Origin: a virus
Direction: 5' to 3' (one strand)
DNA: 26,950 nucleotides
IMG/VR virus record: IMGVR_UViG_3300000116_000127
Location: 2,492 to 29,441 of that record
Below, piece by piece: positions 12,984 to 19,814 of this stretch (its first letter is position 1; each line of letters begins with the position of its first letter). A program made the translations under genes and the position numbers. The notes beneath the pieces were generated by a model. The model saw nothing but the letters and a program-made list of their open reading frames with translations, searched no databases and was not told the origin of the DNA.

Positions 12984-13970
12984 ATAATTTTTATATAAAA
13001 CATTCAATTGGAAATATACATTATCTCCATTCATTATCTTAGTTGGGTCAATTTTATCCTCCCCTAATAACTTCCTTATCAAAAATCGATTGTAAGTGTC
13101 GTTATTTTCAGATAAAATGTCTCTAATTCTTGACTTTAATAGTCCGTTCATAAGTGGATCGTGCAATTGCATTAAGTTAAAATTACGTTCGTATAATTCT
13201 CTATTATTCAATATCTTATCTTTATTGGAATTATCCACATTTTCTAAATATTCAAAAATCTCATCAATAGAATATCTTTTATCATCTTTTAATATTGGTA
13301 ACAATTTGCCAATCGTAACTGCTCCAATACCATTAATACCATCAATTGCATCTCCTTTATCTCCCATTATACATTTGTAATGTATAAAATTCTGAGGACT
13401 TGTTGGAAATTTCTCCATTATGGTTTGTGAAGTGATTATTTCTTTCTTAATTGGGTTATAAATGCTAACACTTTCGTTTATTAATTGATAAAAGTCTTTA
13501 TCAGTACTACATATTATAACCTCATTTTTAAAAAAAGAAGAAATATACGATATGACGTCATCTGCTTCAGTATTATCTAAAATTATTATATTTACTGGTA
13601 ATAATATTAAATATTCATACAATCTCTTAAATTGTATCTTCATAGACTCTCTTTCGTGCTCAGCACTTTCAAACATATATCTTCTGTTCAAATTGTCTTT
13701 AATTGCCCTTCCACTTTTATAAGAAGATAACATCTGCTTTCTTTTTTTTGTTGAATTTGAACCATCAAATACTAATATAACTCTCGTTGGTTGTAATTTT
13801 CTTATAATGTAACTTAATCCAACTAAAAACCCAGTTATACCACCTACGTGAACGCCATCCCCATTTAAAGTGGGGACAGCAGTAAACGAACGTATATAGT
13901 GGTTTAATCCATCAACTATTAATACCCTATCGTTATATGATAGACCATTACTTGGTGTGCTTATATCCAT
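12966..13970 (-). CDS. rnh: 5'-3' exonuclease / RNase H (T4 Rnh and FEN family)
   Basis: Family members remove RNA primers and 5' flaps during lagging-strand synthesis. From the ATG at 13970 the protein has 334 residues, against about 305 for T4 Rnh. Seen: VLIVDGLNHYIRS near the N terminus (first metal Asp), VILVFDGSNSTKKRKQ (second), LDNTEADDVISYISSFF (third Asp cluster), VIICSTDKDFYQLI, and the helix-three-turn-helix GDAIDGINGIGAVTIGKLL that binds DNA. A TTG two codons upstream also fits, so the start is uncertain by six bases. It overlaps or abuts both neighbours (UvsX before, helicase after) in a recombination-replication cluster. Its last five codons duplicate those of uvsX. Confidence 0.88.
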   Translation of the reverse strand: MDISTPSNGLSYNDRVLIVDGLNHYIRSFTAVPTLNGDGVHVGGITGFLVGLSYIIRKLQPTRVILVFDGSNSTKKRKQMLSSYKSGRAIKDNLNRRYMFESAEHERESMKIQFKRLYEYLILLPVNIIILDNTEADDVISYISSFFKNEVIICSTDKDFYQLINESVSIYNPIKKEIITSQTIMEKFPTSPQNFIHYKCIMGDKGDAIDGINGIGAVTIGKLLPILKDDKRYSIDEIFEYLENVDNSNKDKILNNRELYERNFNLMQLHDPLMNGLLKSRIRDILSENNDTYNRFLIRKLLGEDKIDPTKIMNGDNVYFQLNVLYKNYVREDD

Positions 13971-13971
13971 A

Positions 13972-13990
13972 ATCAATCATCTTCTCTAAC
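13972..13990 (-). repeat. Gene-end direct repeat, copy B (uvsX 3' end)
   Basis: Partner of 12965-12983, encoding VREDD-stop of the UvsX-like protein. Confidence 0.6.
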
Positions 13991-15118
13991 AGTTTCGCCT
14001 AATTCAACTTCGTCTAAATTTACACTTGTCTTTTGATTAGTATATGACATTATATACTTGTCTGATAAAGTATCTTTGATTTTTTCAAATAACTCAGGAT
14101 TTTCAATCATCTGAGTTTGAAAATCAGTTTGTCCATTAAATTTATGTTCATTACCTTGACTATCTTTATAGTAAGTCCATCCACCACCAGCAGTAAATAC
14201 TTTATATTTTTTTGCTAAGTTGAATACTCCACTATAATCATTAATTCCACTATCATAATATATATCAAAAGTTACATCTCTATTGGAAGGTCCTAATCTA
14301 TTCTTGAATACAGTTATAACTGTTTGAATTCCAACTACTTCCTCAACTCCATATCTTTTTCCTTTCAATTTAGTAGTTGATTTTGCTCTTAATCTAACAG
14401 ATGAAAAGAATGGTAATGCTTTACCACCTGGTGTTCTGTATTTCTCAGCAAATGGCATTGCATTCATATTTTCTCTTAATTGGTTAGTAACTACTAATGT
14501 CACATTTTCATTACCAATTAAATCTGCAATTTTTCCTAAATGATCTGACATAATTAAAGATTTGTCTGTATTATAACCTGTTCTATCAAAGTTAGAATTT
14601 TCTTTACTTTTAGAAGATGCTCCTGCATAACTATCTAATATAATTGTTAGTGGAATATTTTTATCCTTAGATCTGACATTTTCAATAGTATGTTCTATTC
14701 CTTCAAGTATCATTTCAATAGGACGTACTTTAGAATAAATCATTTTACTTACATCAACTCCAACTGCTTTTAGATAGTCAACATATAATGAATTTTCTGT
14801 ATCTATATATACACCTATCCCACCTTGTTTTTGGGTGTTGGCAATTATATGTGAACATAATAGTGATTTGCCTGAACCTTCCAAACCTGAAATTTCAGTA
14901 ATTCTACCTACTGGTACTCCTCCATTTCTTCTATTAGAAATAGCCAAATCCAATACAAAAGAACCAGTCGATATGAAATTCTCAACATTGTCAGCACTTG
15001 CATCGTCCAAAGTATAGACTGGCTTGTAGCCAGTCCCTTTGAAACGATTTCCTAAGTCAGTTACTAAGTCACTAACTAAATCATCAATCTGAATATTGTC
15101 TGTTTTTTTCTTAGCCAT
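13973..15118 (-). CDS. uvsX: UvsX/RecA-like recombinase
   Basis: This 381-residue RecA-fold ATPase would pair and exchange DNA strands, repairing forks and starting recombination-dependent replication. Seen: GLEGSGKS Walker A at 78-85; GVYIDTENSLYVDYLKAVGVD just after position 95; the strand LTIILDSYAGASSKSKE as Walker B; and LVVTNQLRENMNAMPFAEKYRTPGGKALPFFSSVRLR, the loop 2-type segment that contacts DNA. Length is close to T4 UvsX (about 390). The ATG overlaps the gp32 stop (TAATG) with a GGTGAAG site. No intein is present here, although recA/uvsX genes are known targets of related endonucleases. The C terminus is acidic, ending VREDD. Confidence 0.92.
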   Translation of the reverse strand: MAKKKTDNIQIDDLVSDLVTDLGNRFKGTGYKPVYTLDDASADNVENFISTGSFVLDLAISNRRNGGVPVGRITEISGLEGSGKSLLCSHIIANTQKQGGIGVYIDTENSLYVDYLKAVGVDVSKMIYSKVRPIEMILEGIEHTIENVRSKDKNIPLTIILDSYAGASSKSKENSNFDRTGYNTDKSLIMSDHLGKIADLIGNENVTLVVTNQLRENMNAMPFAEKYRTPGGKALPFFSSVRLRAKSTTKLKGKRYGVEEVVGIQTVITVFKNRLGPSNRDVTFDIYYDSGINDYSGVFNLAKKYKVFTAGGGWTYYKDSQGNEHKFNGQTDFQTQMIENPELFEKIKDTLSDKYIMSYTNQKTSVNLDEVELGETVREDD

Positions 15119-15921
15119 TATTCTTCACCAAATATATTGTCAAATACTTCTTCACTACTCTTAGGTTTTCCTTTACTTGGAGCAGGTTTAGAAGGAATTG
15201 CTGTAGTTGAAGTTCCAAATCCACTAACTTCAGGAGTAGCAGGATCATCGATCTTCAAATACTTATCTAATTGAATTTTGATTTCATCATAAGAAGGTGG
15301 AGTAAAGTATGGTACTTCAGATAAATCCACTTGATTTTTGATTAAACCAATTACCTCTTCTAACTTATCATCAGGTGCTACTGGTGATGGATTTCTTTTA
15401 GGTCTAATGGTAGTTTCACCAAAGTCATTGCCTGCTTGTTCAGCAGTTTTTCTATCGATTACTATGTCTGTTCCTGTTTTTAAATTAGTAATATCACCAT
15501 AATCATCATCATCCATAAGTTTTAATAATGATTCGTAAATCGTTTGTCCAAATCCCCAAAACTGAACACCTTCATTTTCTCTACCTCTAATTAAGACTGG
15601 TGCATATATTCTTAATTTTGGTTCTAATTTCTTACCTTGTACCCACTCTTCCTTAGAATTAGCACTCTCTTGTAACTCAGATGCAAACTGATGGATTGGA
15701 TCAGGTTGGCCAAATGAAATAGGAGAAATAAATGTTCTCTTATTAAAGTTATAATGAAAATATGCTTCAAAAAATGCCCAATCAGGATTAGACTTTAATG
15801 GTACAATTCTTATAGTAGTTTCACCTTCAGGTGGTGAAAAGATAAATTCCTTAGAATTATTTGCTTTTGTAGTGCTCTTCTGAATAGAAGCAAGTTTACC
15901 ACGAATTTTGGATAAATCCAT
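15118..15921 (-). CDS. Single-stranded DNA-binding protein, gp32-like
   Basis: The 267-residue protein coats ssDNA and organises the replisome. The N-terminal basic patch (KIRGKLASIQKSTTKANN) corresponds to the gp32 region for cooperative binding. The core has ETTIRIVPLKSNPDWAFFEAYFHYNF and LRIYAPVLIRGRENEGVQFWGFG, aromatic-rich strands of the OB fold. The C terminus is a Pro/Ser/Lys linker ending in an acidic tail (EEVFDNIFGEE), the partner-binding end of phage SSBs. Zinc-binding Cys residues of T4 gp32 are not seen. A strong GGAGG site and a promoter (15978-16006) with an AT-rich leader of about 50 bases suit high expression, and the leader could host autoregulation as in T4, though no structure was identified. 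uvsX, exonuclease and helicase follow without gaps. Confidence 0.88.
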   Translation of the reverse strand: MDLSKIRGKLASIQKSTTKANNSKEFIFSPPEGETTIRIVPLKSNPDWAFFEAYFHYNFNKRTFISPISFGQPDPIHQFASELQESANSKEEWVQGKKLEPKLRIYAPVLIRGRENEGVQFWGFGQTIYESLLKLMDDDDYGDITNLKTGTDIVIDRKTAEQAGNDFGETTIRPKRNPSPVAPDDKLEEVIGLIKNQVDLSEVPYFTPPSYDEIKIQLDKYLKIDDPATPEVSGFGTSTTAIPSKPAPSKGKPKSSEEVFDNIFGEE

Positions 15922-15977
15922 AAAACCTCCGTTTTATAAAAATAAAAAAAACATTTGTTATTAGTTTGTGTGACGAC

Positions 15978-16006
15978 AATATACGAAAAAAAAACCTAAT
16001 ATGCAA
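15978..16006 (-). promoter_or_regulatory. Sigma70-like promoter of gp32 and the replication operon
   Basis: TTGCAT (minus strand, 16001-16006), a 17-base spacer with T9, and TATATT (15978-15983). The surrounding CTGTTGCATAT and GTATATT blocks and their spacing equal those before queD. It lies in the 103-base gap 15922-16024. Confidence 0.68.
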
Positions 16007-16024
16007 CAGTTGAGTAAAAAAAAA

Positions 16025-16402
16025 TTATCTTATTGTTTCTTTATATTTAATTTTTTTCTTTATTAAACTGTCTTGATTGCTGATTAATAATGTGTTTGTA
16101 TAAACATCCCAATTTATATCCACATCTTTACTTAATATTCCATTATTTATATTTCTTATAATTAAATTTAGAGCATTTATAGTGTAAATGGTATTACTTT
16201 GTGATTTTTTATGTACTAAAAATGATCTTTTAGGTAATGAGGGTTGTACTTGTTGTATTTCATACAAGCAAATGTAATCACCTTCACTCTCCACATTGAA
16301 TAAATCTATCTTGAAATCTTTAATTCCAAATTGATCATTTACATTTTTTATAAAATTAAAAATGCCATTTTTATTTGTAAAACTACAAATTAACTTTGCC
16401 AT
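16025..16402 (-). CDS. Hypothetical protein
   Basis: This 125-residue protein is not recognised. It starts MAKLICSFTNKNGIFNFIKNVNDQF and alternates short strands and helices (FKIDLFNVESEGDYICLYEIQQV), with a basic C terminus (IKKKIKYKETIR). There is no signal peptide or membrane helix. The ATG has an AGGATGAAG site. It sits between the unknown 466-residue gene and the gp32 promoter, so it probably belongs to the upstream operon. A small replication- or recombination-linked accessory protein would suit the location, but nothing in the sequence proves it. Confidence 0.65.
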   Translation of the reverse strand: MAKLICSFTNKNGIFNFIKNVNDQFGIKDFKIDLFNVESEGDYICLYEIQQVQPSLPKRSFLVHKKSQSNTIYTINALNLIIRNINNGILSKDVDINWDVYTNTLLISNQDSLIKKKIKYKETIR

Positions 16403-16424
16403 AACTTCATCCTAATATTATTGC

Positions 16425-17825
16425 CTATAATAGGTTTAAACTCACATCTTCTTGATTAATTGATATTTGTAAGTCTATACCTGCAAAATTTAGAAAACTC
16501 ATCAACCCTTCAGATAAATATTTGTACATATTCAATACAAGATCTTTCACTTTATTAAACATTCTTTTGGAAGCATTTATAATTTTATCTAAAATTTTCT
16601 TTATTGTATCTTTAATTGATACTTCAGTTAATAATCCACTTTTAACATCATTTTCTAACTTAATTCCTTCTTCAAATAAATTTCCCATTTCATTATATAT
16701 CTCATTTATTCCTTCCAATTCTTTAGGAATTTCAACTTTCTGTAATTCATCAGTAGTATATAACATTGCTGCTGTTTTGAAGATGCTATTATTTGCAGAC
16801 TTAGTTCCTACACTTGGGGTTTTAAATTTTGCAGCAATTGCTTTGGCAGTTGAACTCATATCGTGTGTTTTGATAATTTTAAAATCTGGACTCCAGGCCA
16901 ATATCATATTGGCTGTACCTTCACTATTACCAAACATAAGTTCACCAGTAATAGATTCGTAAGCAAATGCATATTTATAGTCCATATTAGAATCTAAGGT
17001 TGCAAACAACCCTTCCATTTCATTTCTAATGTTTTGTGTGTTTTCATCAAATTTTTTCACAATTTCTTGAATATGCTCATCAGCAACTTTTCTCATTTCA
17101 CCCAATCCTAATTTAGTACCAGTTAATAATCTTGACATTTTTGCATCTTCAGATGACCACAAGTCTTCTATGGATTTTAGATGAGTTTCTATTTTGGATT
17201 TTAATTGATCTTCCAATCCTACAGATTGAATAGTGGAAAGAATTAATGCTTTAGTTTGTGGCAATGAACCATCCAATACTCTTACCTTCTCTTTACCATT
17301 TTTAATTGAAAATTTATATTTAGATGAAACTACATCAGTCTTTGAAGTTGAACTATTACTCCCTCCAAAACTCTGCCATTCTTTCGTAGTACTATATTTG
17401 CTGCTTCCAAGTTGTTTTGCATTACTTGCATTAACATTGCGTTGTATTTGTTGTAAAGCATCATAATAAGTTTTAGATTCATCATCAACCATTCCATTTG
17501 TCTTCTTAAATTTAATATAATAATCTCTCAAAAAAACAGCATTAGCATCTTTTGAAGATAAAAATTCAGCCATTTCTTCAACAGATTTAATTTTGCCAAT
17601 ATTCATTAATATTTCCAATACCTTCTCAGCATCAGTTGATGCTTGTGTACTTTCAACTATTAAATTATTCTCTTTTGAATTATTATACTCATCGAGAGTT
17701 ACATTATATTTATTTAACAACTCCTTTAATATAACTTTATGCTTAACGTTATTAGGATTGTAAGTATTATATTCTAATCTAACTGCTAAATCTTCTGAAA
17801 TTTCTGAAATTAATTGTTTATTCAT
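16425..17825 (-). CDS. Hypothetical phage protein (possibly virion-associated)
   Basis: The 466-residue protein is not assigned. The N-terminal third is helical and Asn/Ser-rich (TYYDALQQIQRN, SSKYSTTKEWQSFGGSNSSTS). The middle contains long helices (LKSKIETHLKSIEDLWSSEDAKMSRLL). A conserved-looking segment, YKYAFAYESITGELMFGN at about 278-295, is followed by ANMILAWSPDFKIIKTHDMSS, an EA.TG..KFG-like pattern that I have seen in phage proteins of uncertain role. The C terminus has amphipathic helices and a hydrophobic stretch (GLMSFLNFAGIDLQISI). The start overlaps the polymerase stop by eight bases. It could be an internal head protein or an injected protein; this is a guess from composition. 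Confidence 0.65.
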   Translation of the reverse strand: MNKQLISEISEDLAVRLEYNTYNPNNVKHKVILKELLNKYNVTLDEYNNSKENNLIVESTQASTDAEKVLEILMNIGKIKSVEEMAEFLSSKDANAVFLRDYYIKFKKTNGMVDDESKTYYDALQQIQRNVNASNAKQLGSSKYSTTKEWQSFGGSNSSTSKTDVVSSKYKFSIKNGKEKVRVLDGSLPQTKALILSTIQSVGLEDQLKSKIETHLKSIEDLWSSEDAKMSRLLTGTKLGLGEMRKVADEHIQEIVKKFDENTQNIRNEMEGLFATLDSNMDYKYAFAYESITGELMFGNSEGTANMILAWSPDFKIIKTHDMSSTAKAIAAKFKTPSVGTKSANNSIFKTAAMLYTTDELQKVEIPKELEGINEIYNEMGNLFEEGIKLENDVKSGLLTEVSIKDTIKKILDKIINASKRMFNKVKDLVLNMYKYLSEGLMSFLNFAGIDLQISINQEDVSLNLL

Positions 17826-19104
17826 AATCTTCTAACTCCTTCAAATTAAATCCATGTTTAATTGAACATTTATAACCATCTTGTTCTAATATATTTTTTA
17901 TTTGCTCTACTAATTCATCTTCATCAGGATGAATGTCAAATGTAAAACCATCGTAATTATATAAAATCATTGTACTTTGATTATCTTTTAATAACTCAAT
18001 CAGACCTTCCATCATAATTAAGTTTTTTTCAGTTTCATAAGACTGTATTATATAATTAAACAGTTTATGTTCTCCCATATCACCTAAATTTTCTCTTAAT
18101 AATGGACGTTTGAATAGGATAGTTTCTACATATCCTTCATTTTCATACTGTTCCATTAATTTTTTCTTATAAATAGATAACTTTTTAAAAAATGGGATAT
18201 TAGGAACGTCAGAAGATTTACCATATACTACAGCAAAGTTGTTTGATTTCACTCTATCATATTCTTTTTTATTAATATTATCTTTTTTTAATATCTCTTT
18301 AGCAAAATATTCGTGTATATTCACATTACTTGGCAATATTTCATCTATTAAATCACTAATTAAGAACAAGTGATATGCTGAATAATCGTAATTAAACAAT
18401 TTACCTCTATAAAACCTTGAGAATATCTTCTTTCTATCATTATTCTTCTTATTTAAGGCCATAAAATTACACATTTTAGTGCTATTGGAAGGTCTTGAAG
18501 TTATTGTATATGGAATAAAATTACAATATTCTATATCTTCAGTCATTTGAAGACCATTTTTTTCTATAAAGTTGAATATTTTGCTATTATAAGTTGAGAA
18601 TTTAATAAAAGCATCATTCCTTTCAAAATGTTTTACTAATTCAACCATCACATTTATATAATTTTCTGTAATTTCTATTATTTTCATAATAGGTATATAA
18701 GATATATAATTGTCTATATTCTTCAATCTCTTTGAATGGAAGAAAATTAAATTATCTATATTAATACCATCAACTTTATTATGTAAAAAATAATCAACAG
18801 ACTGTAAATCAAATGCATTTGTAGTATCTATCAAGTGGTATATTGATTTTAAATCATATACATACACTTCATTAAATCTCATCATACTTAACAACACATC
18901 TAATTTACTTTTCAATGCATCACTATGAGTTCTATTTATTACATACTTATTTCCATTTTCAATGTTAAGTAAGTACACAAAACTTAAACCAAATTGATAT
19001 TTTTTCTCATAATTATTAAAAATAGGGACTAATATAAACTTATCATTGCTCAACTCCTCTAACAAAGAAGAGAAATTTTCCATATTGGAAATAAACTTTA
19101 TCAT
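17818..19104 (-). CDS. Short, divergent family A DNA polymerase
   Basis: The 428-residue protein has the palm motifs of PolA-type polymerases. TITSRPSNS at 200-208 corresponds to TxTGRLSS. Motif A is FNYDYSAYHLF at 237-247, with metal-binding Asp240. Motif B is reduced to DRVKSNNFAVVYG at 283-295 (Arg, Lys, Phe, Tyr-Gly). IIQSYETEKNLIMMEGL at 352-368 fits the QGxAAD helix. Motif C is LYNYDGFTF at 381-389, with Asp385 but Tyr and Gly where HDE is usual. The first 190 residues may be a worn 3'-5' exonuclease domain; clear exonuclease acidic motifs are lacking. T4-type phages normally use a family B gp43, so this may be the replicase of an unusual lineage or an accessory polymerase. The ATG has an AAGG site. 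Confidence 0.72.
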   Translation of the reverse strand: MIKFISNMENFSSLLEELSNDKFILVPIFNNYEKKYQFGLSFVYLLNIENGNKYVINRTHSDALKSKLDVLLSMMRFNEVYVYDLKSIYHLIDTTNAFDLQSVDYFLHNKVDGINIDNLIFFHSKRLKNIDNYISYIPIMKIIEITENYINVMVELVKHFERNDAFIKFSTYNSKIFNFIEKNGLQMTEDIEYCNFIPYTITSRPSNSTKMCNFMALNKKNNDRKKIFSRFYRGKLFNYDYSAYHLFLISDLIDEILPSNVNIHEYFAKEILKKDNINKKEYDRVKSNNFAVVYGKSSDVPNIPFFKKLSIYKKKLMEQYENEGYVETILFKRPLLRENLGDMGEHKLFNYIIQSYETEKNLIMMEGLIELLKDNQSTMILYNYDGFTFDIHPDEDELVEQIKNILEQDGYKCSIKHGFNLKELEDYE

Positions 19105-19131
19105 ACAAAACCTTATTCAATTTAATAGTGC

Positions 19132-19160
19132 AATATACTAAATTTTTTTCAATTTTCCAA
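19132..19160 (-). promoter_or_regulatory. Possible promoter before the polymerase gene
   Basis: TTGGAA (minus strand, 19155-19160), a 17-base A-rich spacer, and TATATT (19132-19137) preceded by AG as in the queD promoter. It overlaps the 3' end of the upstream gene and separates structural from replication genes. The CTGTTG block is absent, so it is weaker evidence than the other two. Confidence 0.4.
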
Positions 19161-19812
19161 ATTCTAAATAGTCTGTTAGGTATTTTTTTAGTCCTTTAAA
19201 GTTAACATCTTTTTGAACAACCATTCTTCTATTTGTATCATATATTCCGTGCTCTACCAGTATTCCATTTTCATATATATCTCTTTCCACTCCAGTCAAT
19301 TTCCATTTAATGGATAGTTTATCATATAAATGACCATCGATTGGACCTTTAATTGTAACATTATCAAATGTAGCAGAGTTAATCTCTAAAATTGATAAAT
19401 TTGGTTCATTTCTTTTTCTTAAAAAATATCTCTCAAAAAAACCATTAGCATAATCTTCTTCAGTTGGTTTTGGATAGTAAGATATTGGTGCTACGTATTT
19501 AGTTGGGTCATAATCATCTCTCTTTATATAAGAAACATACCCAGTCTCATATTCTATTTTGTTTTCATCCATCTTTATATTTTGATACTGTTTTACAAGA
19601 GGATGTTGCATATGAGGTACAAAACGTTGCAATGGTACAGATTTATTTTCATCAAAATTAGATTCAGTATATACTTCACCAGTACTTGAGCATTTATTAT
19701 AATACCCTTTGTACTCTTCATTTTCCATAGTCATAAACTCTTTACCTTCTGTGTAAAGACCATTTTCTACTTCATTACTTAAATAATATATTTTTTTTCT
19801 TAATGTTTTCAT
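19138..19812 (-). CDS. Putative phage structural protein
   Basis: The 224-residue protein is likely part of the tail/baseplate module, because it directly follows the hub gene with three bases between stop and start. The N terminus (LRKKIYYLSNEVENGLYTEGKEFMTMENEEYKGYYNK) and GEVYTESNF resemble proteins often found near baseplate genes of marine myoviruses; this is from memory. The central region is Tyr/Pro-rich (YDPTKYVAPISYYPKP). The C-terminal region has strands typical of a beta domain (ATFDNVTIKG, KLSIKWKLTGVERDIYENG). No obvious ribosome site precedes the ATG, suggesting coupling to hub translation. Function unknown. Confidence 0.6.
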   Translation of the reverse strand: MKTLRKKIYYLSNEVENGLYTEGKEFMTMENEEYKGYYNKCSSTGEVYTESNFDENKSVPLQRFVPHMQHPLVKQYQNIKMDENKIEYETGYVSYIKRDDYDPTKYVAPISYYPKPTEEDYANGFFERYFLRKRNEPNLSILEINSATFDNVTIKGPIDGHLYDKLSIKWKLTGVERDIYENGILVEHGIYDTNRRMVVQKDVNFKGLKKYLTDYLEFGKLKKI

Positions 19813-19814
19813 AA

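Noticed and set aside
16522-16962. Plus-strand ORF of 146 codons
   Set aside because: It is antisense to the 466-residue protein gene, has no ribosome site, and its hydrophobic composition comes from the complement of AT-rich codons.
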